Shown in pieces: positions 32,820-41,750 of a DNA stretch of 64,000 bases. Within the stretch, counting starts at the first letter, position 1; the number at the start of each line of letters is the position of its first letter. The stretch spans positions 124,001 through 188,000 of the forward strand of contig QWII01000031.1 of the NCBI GenBank assembly GCA_021405325.1, read 5' to 3'. Position numbers and translations under genes: made by a program. Under the pieces are notes generated by a model that had not been told where the DNA came from, searched no databases, and worked only from the letters and a program-made list of their open reading frames with translations. Source of the stretch: Caldilinea sp. CFX5 (lineage in GTDB: Bacteria; Chloroflexota; Anaerolineae; Caldilineales; Caldilineaceae).

Positions 32820-34577
32820 TTATTCACCTTCAAACAAGCGCTCATCGCGATGCAAGCGGCGGGCGATCTCAAAGGTTTGCCCTTGGGCGCGCACGGTCGG
32901 TGCATGGGCCGCCAGATAGCGCATCGCCGCCACTAACAGGTTGACCCCTTCCGGTTGATCCCGCAGATAGCTGTATTGGCGGAAAGCCGCTTCGACGGAC
33001 TGGATCGTGTGAAAGTCGCGATCTTCACGCAGCAGCAATTTGCCCAGGTGCGCCAGCGCTTGATCGGCGTGGCCGCCACCATAGAGATAGTGCGCCAATT
33101 TTTGCCCCGCTTGGTTGACCTGTTGCTGACGGTCCAGCAGCGCCGTCAACTCATTCAAGGCGGCGCTTTCATCTTGTACTTGCCCGTTGGGTGTGGGCAG
33201 GCGCGCCGCCGGGATGTTGAGGAAGCGGTCGAGATAGATGCTCATGGCGGCATCAAAGACGCCGCGCAACAGTTCCACCGACGGAGCGCGCTGCATTCCT
33301 TGATGCACGGCGTTGGCAAAGGTAAAGGTGTGGAGCGCGGTGTCCCAATCGCCGAATTCGTTGCTGGTGTGGAAGCGGGCAATGCGCAGCGCCGCCGCTT
33401 TAGTCACCGTATGGGCCAGTTCTTGGGCGCTCCAGCCGGCGCGGAGGGCTGTTACCATTGCATCCACCGTCGCTTGCGGATCATCGCCCAGCAGCGTTTG
33501 GAGTAATGCGCTGCTATCGTGCTTCCGTGCGGCGGCGTTGACCGTCGCAACCGCGCCCGGCAATTCGGCAAAGGCCTTGGTCAACATTGCAATCAGGTCA
33601 ATTGGGTAGCGCCAGGCATTTGACTCCTCCATGCGCATGGCGCCGGCGTAGCCCATGACCAGGCTGGTGAGCATCGGCTCGGCATACTCCCAACCGACAA
33701 TGTCGAGCGCTTCAAAGGCTTTGTTGGTAAAATCGAGCGGGTGGCCGACATCAATATAGCGGTGATCAGTGACGGCGGCAAAGAGCATATCGGCCATCTG
33801 CCGATGGTCGGCGCCGGCGCGCAGGGCGGAGACGATGCAGCGTTCGGCGCCTTCGGCATCGCGCACTTCAATGAATTGGCGGAACCAGCGCTTGAGCGTG
33901 GCAAGGTCGCTGTTATTCCCCGGCAAAGGCGGCACACAGAAGCGGGGCGGATGACCGGCGGAATCACGCGCCACGGCGGCTAGACCATGATAGAGCGCAC
34001 GGGGCCGATCTTCCGGGGTAAGATGGGGGTAGAGATTCATCATGGCGACCAGGATCGTCAAGCCCTGGCCCCAGCCGCGGTCGCGATATTTGGCGCCAAA
34101 GAGCAGACCGGTGCGGAGCGGCAGCACCGGGTCGCCGGCCCAACGCTCGTCACCGCTGTCGAGCAGGGTCATCATGGCCTTACCGATGACCAGGGGAATA
34201 TCGCGCTCCAAACCGACGGCCAGGCGCTCCTGTTGGCGGGTGCGCGGGTCTTGGTGCAGGGCGACATCAATATAGATTTCGCCGTCGCGCACGTCAACCG
34301 GGAAGCTGCGCACATCATCGGCCCACTGGTCAAACGCGCCGCCGGAGGCCAGGTCAAAACGGGCATAGTGCCAGTAGCAGGTCAGGATGCCGTCGCGCAC
34401 CGTCCCCTTGTCGAGCGGAAAACCCATGTGCGGACAGCGGTTGTCGATGGCGTAGACCTGGTCGGCATGTTCAAAGAGCGCAAGCGTGTGACCGTCGAGT
34501 TGGAGGGTCAACAGGCCGGTTTTGCGTAACTGGGCGAGGGAGGCCGCATGCAGAAAGTTCGCGACAGTTGTGGTCAT
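32820..34577 (-). CDS. Rieske [2Fe-2S] protein with large C-terminal domain
   Basis: A 585-residue cytoplasmic protein. Residues 1-105 are a Rieske domain with the cluster ligands Cys48-x-His50 (RCPHMGF) and Cys67-x2-His70 (CYWHYARF), as in ferredoxin-like nitrite reductase small subunits. The remaining 480 residues are mostly helical and not recognised; they hold conserved-looking His-rich pieces such as LYHGLAAVARDSAGHPPR and ADMLFAAVTDHRY. There is no mononuclear iron 2-His-1-carboxylate motif of ring hydroxylases that I can place. ATG at 34577 is preferred for its ribosome site (AAGGAGATC). Function of the C-terminal part is unknown. Confidence 0.8.
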   Translation of the reverse strand: MTTTVANFLHAASLAQLRKTGLLTLQLDGHTLALFEHADQVYAIDNRCPHMGFPLDKGTVRDGILTCYWHYARFDLASGGAFDQWADDVRSFPVDVRDGEIYIDVALHQDPRTRQQERLAVGLERDIPLVIGKAMMTLLDSGDERWAGDPVLPLRTGLLFGAKYRDRGWGQGLTILVAMMNLYPHLTPEDRPRALYHGLAAVARDSAGHPPRFCVPPLPGNNSDLATLKRWFRQFIEVRDAEGAERCIVSALRAGADHRQMADMLFAAVTDHRYIDVGHPLDFTNKAFEALDIVGWEYAEPMLTSLVMGYAGAMRMEESNAWRYPIDLIAMLTKAFAELPGAVATVNAAARKHDSSALLQTLLGDDPQATVDAMVTALRAGWSAQELAHTVTKAAALRIARFHTSNEFGDWDTALHTFTFANAVHQGMQRAPSVELLRGVFDAAMSIYLDRFLNIPAARLPTPNGQVQDESAALNELTALLDRQQQVNQAGQKLAHYLYGGGHADQALAHLGKLLLREDRDFHTIQSVEAAFRQYSYLRDQPEGVNLLVAAMRYLAAHAPTVRAQGQTFEIARRLHRDERLFEGE

Positions 34578-34790
34578 AAGATCTCCTTGGTTCAATCACG
34601 GCGGACGGTAGTGGACAGCCGCTATCATCATACCACAGGTTGATCCCTTTTTTCATCCGGCAGTTGGGACAGGAGAGAAACTGTACAAAGGTACAGGGAG
34701 CGTTTCTGCTGCTTCGCTCAATCGGCATAGAGCGGGTTGACCTCGTAGGCGCCGGATCGTTTGTCACCCCCTCTGAAATCCGCTTGAGTC

Positions 34791-35072
34791 TTACACATCC
34801 TGGTAAAATTCTGGCCCCGCTTTGGACCCCACCTTTACCACTTCGATAATGAGTAAATCATCTTCAATGCTGTAGACAATGCGATAGTCATCCAGTGCAA
34901 TGCGATACATCTGTTCACGTTCGCGTAGTTGCTTGGCGCCAGCCGGACGGGGATTGCTCGCCAAGCTCTGAATTAGGCGCCAAACCCGCTGGCGATACCG
35001 TCCCGGTAATGCGTCGATCCGCCGGCGCACTGGCTTCGGGATCCTAAGCTGGTACACGGTCGCCGACCCCAA
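34791..35072 (-). CDS. RelE/ParE-type toxin
   Basis: A 93-residue protein with the compact RelE fold pattern: KPVRRRIDALPGRYRQRVWRLI, then NPRPAGAKQLRER-QMYRIALDDYRIVYSIEDDLLIIEVVKV. The conserved YRI-x-DYRIVYSI-D region is typical of RelE mRNA interferases and ParE relatives. It follows a Phd/YefM antitoxin gene and overlaps it by 29 bases at the annotated ATG; a GTG at 35057 would reduce the overlap. Confidence 0.9.
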   Translation of the reverse strand: MGSATVYQLRIPKPVRRRIDALPGRYRQRVWRLIQSLASNPRPAGAKQLREREQMYRIALDDYRIVYSIEDDLLIIEVVKVGSKAGPEFYQDV

Positions 35073-35337
35073 TCAATTCATTCAGTTGGTCGGCTGTAAA
35101 CGTTTCCACCTCTACCTCACCCCGTGCCATATCCAGTTTCATCTGCAGCGCATCAATAATATCCGCCTGATCTTCCAACCTTTCCATCAGTTTGTCCCAC
35201 TGCGCAACACTGACCAGGACAGCCGCCGCTTTGCTCCGCTGGGCCAGGATAACCGGACCAGCGTCTAACATCGCCAGGATTTCCGTTGGCTTGGTTTGCA
35301 TACGGGTGATCGGTTCAAATTGTGGTACTTTATTCAT
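35044..35337 (-). CDS. Phd/YefM-family antitoxin
   Basis: A 97-residue antitoxin. The N-terminal DNA-binding half has KPTEILAMLDAGPVILAQRSKAAAVLVSVAQWDKL, the Phd/YefM pattern. The acidic C-terminus (GEVEVETFTADQLNELIG) would neutralise the toxin encoded just downstream. The pair probably represses its own promoter, located in the A+T-rich DNA above 35338. Confidence 0.9.
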   Translation of the reverse strand: MNKVPQFEPITRMQTKPTEILAMLDAGPVILAQRSKAAAVLVSVAQWDKLMERLEDQADIIDALQMKLDMARGEVEVETFTADQLNELIGVGDRVPA

Positions 35338-35453
35338 TGTCGCCTCTCTTTAGATAATAATCCTATTTGCATTCAACAATAATACAAGGCGACAACTTTT
35401 GTCAAGCATCTAATGAGTATATGAGTCCAGGGTGTGTCCGAAAAGTGGTGAGC

Positions 35454-35531
35454 TGGCAGGAGTCTCCGGCACAAGCGATAGCCATTTGCTAATTCGGAAC
35501 ATCTTCTCGCTCGTGCCGGGGACTCTTGCCA
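35454..35531. repeat. Imperfect 25-bp inverted repeat
   Basis: TGGCAGGAGTCTCCGGCACA... at 35454-35478 pairs with 35507-35531 with three mismatches. It lies between the antitoxin gene promoter and the lipoprotein gene. Confidence 0.7.
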
Positions 35532-35564
35532 CAGATTTAGGGCGCGCCCTGAGTATACCGGCAA

Positions 35565-36899
35565 TTACTCAGTCAAAAACTCCACGCTCTTGGTAAACAA
35601 TTCTTCGTCTGGCGCTAGTTCAGCGGCCTTCTGCACATCGGCGACGGCAGCGGCCATGTCATGTTCACGGAGATAGGCGCCCCAGCCGCGTAGGAAGTAA
35701 GCGATAGCGAGGTCGGGGTTATATTCGATAGCCGGCGCAACGGTCTGGTCGATCCAATCAGCCAGGGTCGGTTCCCACTGTTCGGCAACCGTGCCGACAA
35801 CCAGTGGCGTCTCCGGGATGAAGAGCGCATCGGCGCCAACAGCGCGCAGAATTTCGAGAACAGCCTCATAGTCGCCATAGAAAAGCTGGGCCAAGAGCGG
35901 ATAGGCCGGCTCATTGGTGGTCGCATCCCGGCGTGCTTCGCCATTCAAGCGGGCGTAGATCAAATTCCATTCAAGGGCCGGTTCGGTGTAGCTAAAGGCA
36001 GCCGCTTCCTCCAGCTTGGTCAACACATCTTTCCACAGACCAGCCTGGGCCAGATCGATCAACGCCTGGTTGAAGGTTTTCACTTCCGCCGGCGCCGCAT
36101 CGCTGAGGCTGGTCAGCGTAACCGAAATCATTTGCGTGCCATCCCAGCGCTCAATGGCCCATTGCACCAGCCGCACACCACAGGCATAGCAGAAGACATA
36201 AGGATCGGAAGCATCCAACAACACCTCGGCCATGCCATCGTTGTTCAGATCTTCAATGCGGCCTACACCGGGGCTGGAGCTAAAGCTGCTCACCTCTTCC
36301 TTGAACGCCTTACCATCAAAGCTGAAGAGACCATAGACGCCGCTATGGGCGCCAGCGCCCCCTTCCACCTGAATCCACAGATGATCCGGTTCGACCTGCA
36401 CCTGGGTGACGGTTCCTTCACCCAGATAGTCCGGGCTGACGCCGGGGTCTTCCGGGTTGTCGCGCATGGCGAGTTCAATGCGCGCTACTTCTTGCCAACT
36501 TTCACCGGCTTTTTCATAAATCGCCAACACATGGTTTTGCAGCGGGTCAAAGTTGCGAATGCCAAGGGTGTGCGCCAGCCAAAGCTCCTGGTCTGTATTG
36601 GTTTCCAGTTGGAAAGCATAGACCCCCTCAATGCCAATGCTGTCAGTGGCCGGTTTGGTCAACTGTAAGCTGTCATAGAGCAGTCCTTCCACCTGTTCCT
36701 TGGGCGTGGTGGGCACAGGAGTGGCGGTGGCCGTCGGTTCGGGGATGGCCGTAGCCGTGGGCGCTTCAGTAGCTGAGGCGGTTGTCGCTGTCGCCGCGGG
36801 GACGGTTGGCGTGGCGTCGGGGGCAGTTGGGTTACAGCCGGCGAGTACAAACAACAACATAGCCAGCGAACAGACAATCGAAAGCGGTTTCATTTGCAT
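35565..36899 (-). CDS. Hypothetical lipoprotein with TPR-like C-terminus
   Basis: A 444-residue lipoprotein of unknown function. The signal MQMKPLSIVCSLAMLLFVLAGC puts the lipid anchor at Cys22. A Pro/Thr/Ala linker follows to about 68. The middle domain has a single FG-GAP/EF-like motif EDLNNDGMAEVLLD and a Cys pair (YVFCYACG). The C-terminal 50 residues (AIAYFLRGWGAYLREHDMAAAVADVQKAAELAP) look like one TPR. The start at 36899 is chosen for position of GAGGAT upstream; the frame is open to 36917. Confidence 0.75.
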   Translation of the reverse strand: MQMKPLSIVCSLAMLLFVLAGCNPTAPDATPTVPAATATTASATEAPTATAIPEPTATATPVPTTPKEQVEGLLYDSLQLTKPATDSIGIEGVYAFQLETNTDQELWLAHTLGIRNFDPLQNHVLAIYEKAGESWQEVARIELAMRDNPEDPGVSPDYLGEGTVTQVQVEPDHLWIQVEGGAGAHSGVYGLFSFDGKAFKEEVSSFSSSPGVGRIEDLNNDGMAEVLLDASDPYVFCYACGVRLVQWAIERWDGTQMISVTLTSLSDAAPAEVKTFNQALIDLAQAGLWKDVLTKLEEAAAFSYTEPALEWNLIYARLNGEARRDATTNEPAYPLLAQLFYGDYEAVLEILRAVGADALFIPETPLVVGTVAEQWEPTLADWIDQTVAPAIEYNPDLAIAYFLRGWGAYLREHDMAAAVADVQKAAELAPDEELFTKSVEFLTE

Positions 36900-37211
36900 G
36901 AGTCGTATCCTCATCAATCAGCGGCGTGATCGCACACGTTTGCCAGCGAAAACAACAGTGCGTACCATCGCCCAATAGAATAGAATGATCAGGCAGCGCT
37001 TGGTGGAGCAGTAGATAGGAACGGTGCCGCACGCTGTCCACTATCAATAACGGCAAGCATCATACCTTTGATTCCTGGCTCTTGCCAAACTGCGAGGGGC
37101 GCTAAAAGAGGTCGTCAGTCGCAAGGGCGTGCGTGGCACGGGTCGGTTGTAGATGCAGCCAGCCCAATGGTAGGAGCCCCTGTAACGCCCGCTAGCCCCC
37201 TTTTTTGCTGT

Positions 37212-37240
37212 TTGACACGACAGCCACTCCGGCATATAAT
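37212..37240 (+). promoter_or_regulatory. Consensus promoter of the peptide ABC operon
   Basis: TTGACA (37212-37217), exactly 17 bases, TATAAT (37235-37240): a perfect sigma-70 consensus. The start would be near 37247, about 110 bases before the binding-protein ATG. Otherwise 36900-37356 shows no gene. Confidence 0.88.
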
Positions 37241-37356
37241 GACGGTACACTTACGCTCCACCCGAAGGTCTAATCACTTGCTCAACTTTCTCATATAACT
37301 GAATCAATATCATGTGAATCGCTGTCATGTACGATGACAGACAAAGGAGGCCACAG

Positions 37357-39084
37357 ATGCAGGACCCACAGAATGCACCGTTTGTTCCCGTTCCGGCGAC
37401 CGTTTCCCGCCGCCGCTTTTTGCAGATGCTTGGCGCCGGCGCCAGTGTCGGTGTTTTAGTTGCCTGTGTACCCGCTGCACCAGCGCCGGATACCGCAGCG
37501 CCGGCAGCGGCAGAACCGGCCGCCGCGGCGGCTGAAACCGCCGGAACGGTCGAAAATGGCTTGATGCGCCCCAGCGGCACACCGAAGCGGGGCGGCACGC
37601 TGCGCACCGCCTTTGGCGTGACGACGGCGCACTATGATATTCACCAAGGCGGCTCATCTTCGGTCATGGCCCAGGTCTACAACACGTTGGTGCGGCGCAA
37701 TCTGGTCGATGGGCTGCGCACGGTAATTCCTGACCTGGCCGAAAGCTGGGAGGTAGCCGAAGATGGCTTGACCTATACCTTTGTCCTGCGCCAGGGGGTG
37801 AAGTTCCACGATGGCACGCCCTTCACGGCGGATGATGTGGTCGCCAGCTTCAGCCGGCTTCTCACCCCGCCCGAAGGGGTTGTGATCCCCATTAAAGCCG
37901 ATCTGGCGATGGTGGATTCGGTGGAGAAGGTCGATGATTTCACGGTGAAGTTCAACTTAAGTTCACCACGCGCTTATTTCCTCGACCTGCTGGCTGGGGT
38001 AGGCATGGTCATCTATGCGAAGAAGACGTTGGAAGAGAACAACAACGACCTGCGCGAACTTTTGTTGGCCCCCGGCACCGGCGCCTTCAAGTTTGTCGAG
38101 TATAAGACTGCCGAGAAGTGGACCTTTGAACGCAACCCGGAATATTGGGATAGCGAACTACCCTACCTCGACAAGATCGAAATGCTCCATGTGCCCGCCT
38201 GGTCGGATCGCGGCACAGCGGTGCTGACTGATCAGGCCGATCTTTCCTGGAATGTGTCGGCGGAGACCTGGGCGGAAGGCGAAAGCCGGAGTGACATTGT
38301 CCAGGTCAATCGGTTGGCGAACTTTGGCGCCTATTGGGTGCTCTTCAACCTGAAAAAGGAACCCTTTGGTGATGCCCGCGTGCGCCGCGCCATTCACCTA
38401 GGGGTCAGTCGTCAGAACCTGATCAAAGCCTTTGCCACCCAAGAGCAGATCAACCTCACCCGCTGGATTCCCTATGGCGATCCCTATGCCACCGCCGCCG
38501 ACGCCATTGCCCAGTTACCCGGCTATCGCGAAGACAAAACCGCCGATTTGGAAGAAGCCAAGAAGCTGTTGGCCGACGCCGGCTTCCCCGATGGCATGGA
38601 AGGGTTGGAAATTCTTGCTGCCGCCGGGCCGCAAGCCGAGTTGTTGGCGACGGCCTTCCAGGATATGCTGGCCCGCAACCTCAACATCAAGGCCGAAATT
38701 CGGATCATCGAACGCGCCCAGCTTGGCGAAGAGGAGAAAGCGGGCAACTTCACAATGGTGATCGACACGCCGAGCCATGGCATCTCTGACATTTCGCCAC
38801 GAGCCAACAACTGGTGGCGCACGGGCGGGTCACAAAACTGGAGCGGTTATTCCAACGCCGATTTTGACGCCCTACTCAGCCAGATCGATGTTGAAACCGA
38901 CGCCACCAAGCGCGGCGAGTTGATCAACCAGGCGCTCGACCTGCTGGATCAAGACCCGCCCTGGTTCCTCGTCGGCTACACCTTCCACCTGCCCATGTGG
39001 CGCACGCCATTCAAAGGCATGTTGCTCAACGACCGCATCTTTGCCGAGTGGGGTCGCTTTGAGACGGCGTGGTTTGATGTGTAA
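37357..39084 (+). CDS. Peptide/opine-type ABC transporter substrate-binding lipoprotein (family 5)
   Basis: A 575-residue binding protein. A Tat signal (SRRRFLQMLGAG at 17-28) runs into a lipobox with Cys37 (GVLVAC). Mature landmarks are SWEVAEDGLTYTFVLRQGVKFHDGTPFTADDVVASF and RVRRAIHLGVSRQNLI, hallmarks of DppA/OppA-like proteins. The ATG at 37357 has an ideal ribosome site (AAAGGAGG); a further ATG at 37327 lies upstream in frame. First gene of an operon with DppB- and DppC-like permeases; the two ATPase genes are missing from this locus. Confidence 0.95.
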   Translation: MQDPQNAPFVPVPATVSRRRFLQMLGAGASVGVLVACVPAAPAPDTAAPAAAEPAAAAAETAGTVENGLMRPSGTPKRGGTLRTAFGVTTAHYDIHQGGSSSVMAQVYNTLVRRNLVDGLRTVIPDLAESWEVAEDGLTYTFVLRQGVKFHDGTPFTADDVVASFSRLLTPPEGVVIPIKADLAMVDSVEKVDDFTVKFNLSSPRAYFLDLLAGVGMVIYAKKTLEENNNDLRELLLAPGTGAFKFVEYKTAEKWTFERNPEYWDSELPYLDKIEMLHVPAWSDRGTAVLTDQADLSWNVSAETWAEGESRSDIVQVNRLANFGAYWVLFNLKKEPFGDARVRRAIHLGVSRQNLIKAFATQEQINLTRWIPYGDPYATAADAIAQLPGYREDKTADLEEAKKLLADAGFPDGMEGLEILAAAGPQAELLATAFQDMLARNLNIKAEIRIIERAQLGEEEKAGNFTMVIDTPSHGISDISPRANNWWRTGGSQNWSGYSNADFDALLSQIDVETDATKRGELINQALDLLDQDPPWFLVGYTFHLPMWRTPFKGMLLNDRIFAEWGRFETAWFDV

Positions 39085-39099
39085 CAGGTAGGTTTCATC

Positions 39100-39172
39100 G
39101 ATCAAAGATTGCACAGATTACACAGATTAAAATTATTGGTAAAAATCTGCGTAATCTGCGCAATCTTTGATC
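39100..39172. repeat. 29-bp palindrome (family 5)
   Basis: Arms 39100-39128 and 39144-39172 pair with two mismatches (GATCAAAGATTGCGCAGATT...). Same family as the outer layer of the nested element at 20440. It fills the spacer between the binding-protein and permease genes. Confidence 0.88.
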
Positions 39173-39202
39173 AGATTGAATCAATCGAAGCCTCAAATTG
39201 TT

Positions 39203-40162
39203 ATGACTAAATATATCTTAAACCGACTCCTGATCGCCATCCCCACCTTGATTGGGATTACTATTCTGATCTTTCTGGCCATGCGTGTGTTGCCGGGTGA
39301 TCCGTTGGCGATCATCATGTCCGAATCGTCGGGTAGCTATGTGCTGAATGATGAGGAGGTGGCGGCGGCGCGGGCCAGTTTGGGGCTGGATAAACCACTC
39401 TATCGCCAATATCTCGAATGGATGGGGCAGGTGGTGCGCGGTGATTTGGGGTCGTCCTTCTGGACGAAGGAGCCGATCAGTGCGCTCATCCTGCGCCGGG
39501 GGCCGATTACCATGCAGATTGCGCTGATGGCGATCCTCTTCTCTTGGCTGATCGGTGTGCCGATTGGCATGTTGAGCGCGATCTGGCGCAATTCGCTCTT
39601 TGACTACTTTGCACGCCTGGGGATCACCCTTTTTATTGCAGTGCCTAGCTTTTGGGTCGGTTTGTTGATCATTCTCTTTACCGTGCTGGTCTTTACCTGG
39701 CGTCCGCCGCTGAGTATTGTTCAACTTTGGGAAGATCCCGTCGCCAATCTTTCGATGACGCTGTTGCCGGCCTTTGCGTTGGGGCTAGGGTTGGCCGCCG
39801 GTCAGGCGCGCATGACCCGTTCTTCGGCTTTAGAAGTGCTATACGAAGATTATGTCCGCACCGCGCGCGCTAAAGGGTTAGGCGACAAGATGGTAGTCTG
39901 GCGTCATGTTTTTCGCAATGCGTTGCTGCCGGTCATCACCACTTCCGGCTTGGCGTTGGGCGGGTTGCTGGGCGGGGCAGTTTCGGTCGAACGGGCCTTT
40001 GGCGTGCCGGGGCTGGGAACGTTACTGGTACAGGCGCTCAATGACCGCGACTGGATGATGATCCAGAATTTGGTGTTGCTCTATGGTGTAATCTTTGCGG
40101 TCATTAATTTGCTGGTCGATCTGAGTTATGCCTGGTTTGACCCGCGGATTCGGTATGAATGA
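39203..40162 (+). CDS. Peptide ABC transporter permease (DppB-like)
   Basis: A 319-residue membrane protein starting MTKYILNRLLIAIPTLIGITILIFLAMRVLPGDPL, the classic DppB/OppB N-terminus. The EAA-type loop is DYVRTARAKGLGDKMVVWRHVFRNALLP. Six helices are predicted. The frame extends upstream to 39167 into a palindrome, so the ATG at 39203 is preferred. Confidence 0.95.
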   Translation: MTKYILNRLLIAIPTLIGITILIFLAMRVLPGDPLAIIMSESSGSYVLNDEEVAAARASLGLDKPLYRQYLEWMGQVVRGDLGSSFWTKEPISALILRRGPITMQIALMAILFSWLIGVPIGMLSAIWRNSLFDYFARLGITLFIAVPSFWVGLLIILFTVLVFTWRPPLSIVQLWEDPVANLSMTLLPAFALGLGLAAGQARMTRSSALEVLYEDYVRTARAKGLGDKMVVWRHVFRNALLPVITTSGLALGGLLGGAVSVERAFGVPGLGTLLVQALNDRDWMMIQNLVLLYGVIFAVINLLVDLSYAWFDPRIRYE

Positions 40163-40202
40163 CAAGGTAACAGGGTGACAAGGTAACAGGGTGACAAGGT
40201 GA
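40163..40202. repeat. Octamer repeats supplying the dppC-like start
   Basis: Units AAGGTAAC, AGGGTGAC, AAGGTAAC, AGGGTGAC and AAGGTGAG fill the entire spacer. The last unit contains the GTG start codon of the next gene, and the preceding AAGG/AGGG bases can serve as its ribosome site. Confidence 0.85.
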
Positions 40203-41119
40203 GTTCGATTTCGGTAACAGACGTATCGGGAAGCCGTGGTGCAGAGAAGAGTACAGCCAACGGGATTGGGCAGGCGCTACGCGCGATCAGACGCTTTGTG
40301 CGTTCGTCACCCGTTGGAGCGGTAGCGGCGACAATCTGGCTTCTGTTGATCCTCATGGCGATCTTTGCCCCCCAATTAGCGCCCTATGATCCACAGGAAG
40401 CCGATTATGGCGCCATCCGCCAAGCGCCAAGTGCAGCCCATTGGTTGGGCGCCGATGACTTGGGGCGCGATATTCTCAGCCGCATTATCTTTGGGGCGCG
40501 CATTACGTTGGTTGTGAGTATCTCGTCGGTGTTGATCGGTGATCTGCTGGGTTTTCTGTGGGGCGTCGCCAGTGGCTATATTGGTGGGCGCTTTGACCTG
40601 ATCAGCCAGCGGGTGTTGGATGTCCTCATGTCCTTTCCGACGCTGATTTTGGCGCTGTTGCTGTTGGTGGCCTTGGGCGCCGGGTTGACAACGGTCATCA
40701 TCGCCATTGCCGTCACCCGCATACCGGGGGCGACGCGGGTCATTCGATCGGTGGTTCTCTCGGTGAAAGCCAACGCCTATGTTGAGGCGGCGCGGATGGT
40801 GGGGGTCAAGCCCCTCTGGTTGATGTTGCGCCATATTGCGCCGCAATGTATCGCGCCCTTGATTGTCATTGCCACACTCAATTTGGGCGGTGCGATCTTT
40901 GCTGAGGCGGCTTTAAGCTTTTTAGGCTTGGGCATTCCGCCACCCGCACCCAGTTGGGGCAATATGTTGGGCGGTGTGCTGGCGGCGTCGTTTAAGCCGT
41001 CGTGGTGGTTGGTGGTCTTTCCGGGGCTGGCCATTACGCTTGCCGTGATGGCGGCGAATTTGTTGGGGGATGCGCTACGCGATTTTCTCGATCCCAAGTT
41101 GCGGCAGCGACTGGATTAG
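40199..41119 (+). CDS. Peptide ABC transporter permease (DppC-like)
   Basis: A 306-residue permease. FAPQLAPYDPQ and HWLGADDLGRDILSRIIFGARITL are DppC signatures, and the EAA loop is AYVEAARMVGVKPLWLMLRHIAPQ. It starts with GTG at 40199 within an octamer repeat. Works with the DppB-like protein; ATP-binding subunits must come from elsewhere. Confidence 0.95.
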   Translation: MSSISVTDVSGSRGAEKSTANGIGQALRAIRRFVRSSPVGAVAATIWLLLILMAIFAPQLAPYDPQEADYGAIRQAPSAAHWLGADDLGRDILSRIIFGARITLVVSISSVLIGDLLGFLWGVASGYIGGRFDLISQRVLDVLMSFPTLILALLLLVALGAGLTTVIIAIAVTRIPGATRVIRSVVLSVKANAYVEAARMVGVKPLWLMLRHIAPQCIAPLIVIATLNLGGAIFAEAALSFLGLGIPPPAPSWGNMLGGVLAASFKPSWWLVVFPGLAITLAVMAANLLGDALRDFLDPKLRQRLD

Positions 41120-41125
41120 TTTACA

Positions 41126-41440
41126 ATGGCTCGCTTTAATCTTGAACTTCTGCGTTCTGATATTCAAAGAGGTAAACGCAAGTTACGTATCACAACACAT
41201 GCACAGATGGAAGCATTTAAAGATGGCTTGCTATTAGCCGACCTACGTTACGTGTTTGAACACGGGAAAGTGATTGAACTATACCCCGATGACAATCGTG
41301 GGTTGTTATATGCTATAATACCTGAGCATGGCGCGCCTGCACATATTGTCGTTGAAGATACACAGTTTGAAGGTGTTATTATTACTGCCTACATCCCAGA
41401 TCGACGAAAGTGGACAGCAAATAAGCACCGGCGGAAGTAG
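41126..41440 (+). CDS. DUF4258 protein, putative toxin of a TA pair
   Basis: A 104-residue protein with the DUF4258 pattern: RKLRITTHAQMEAFKDGLLLADLRYVFEHGKVIE, then GLLYAIIPEHGAPAHIVVEDTQFEGVIITAYIP. DUF4258 proteins resemble MqsR/RelE-like toxins and are usually followed by a YgiT-type zinc-finger gene, as here. Codons are visibly richer in A+T than in the transporter genes upstream. Confidence 0.85.
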   Translation: MARFNLELLRSDIQRGKRKLRITTHAQMEAFKDGLLLADLRYVFEHGKVIELYPDDNRGLLYAIIPEHGAPAHIVVEDTQFEGVIITAYIPDRRKWTANKHRRK

Positions 41441-41453
41441 AGGGAATCACATC

Positions 41454-41717
41454 ATGAAATGCTCAGTTTGCGCAGAAGAAACGCAAAAAAATGGCGTAGC
41501 CACTCAGGTTTTCCGGCGCTCAGGCGTTGTCGTTACGATTACCGGAATTCCGGCCATTTCACTTTGTCCATCCTGCGGCAACGCAGTGTTAGACTGGGAG
41601 GTAGCACAACAAGTGGAAGATTTAATCTTGCCCCTTTTCCAGTGGGCGGAATCCCATACACTGCCTAAACCAGTCGTGACAATTACGTTTCCAGAAGCAT
41701 TTGCTGTTGCTGCCTAG
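41454..41717 (+). CDS. YgiT-type zinc finger protein (MqsA N-terminal-like), putative antitoxin
   Basis: An 87-residue protein with two Cys pairs, CSVC near the N-terminus and CPSC at about 39-42, forming the MqsA-like zinc site. The helix-turn-helix domain of full MqsA is absent. It starts 13 bases after the DUF4258 stop, so the two form one operon and probably a toxin-antitoxin unit. Confidence 0.87.
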   Translation: MKCSVCAEETQKNGVATQVFRRSGVVVTITGIPAISLCPSCGNAVLDWEVAQQVEDLILPLFQWAESHTLPKPVVTITFPEAFAVAA

Positions 41718-41745
41718 TCGGTCACGGACTGGCTAGGCAGCAAGT
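41716..41745. repeat. Imperfect palindrome (family 2)
   Basis: CTGCCTAGTCGGTC and GACTGGCTAGGCAG flank ACG with two mismatches. It separates the convergent YgiT-like and LLM oxidoreductase genes. Confidence 0.65.
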
Positions 41746-41750
41746 TAATA

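Noticed and set aside
37044..37250. 68-codon minus-strand frame between the lipoprotein and peptide-transporter genes.
   Set aside because: It runs antisense through a consensus promoter and has no family resemblance.
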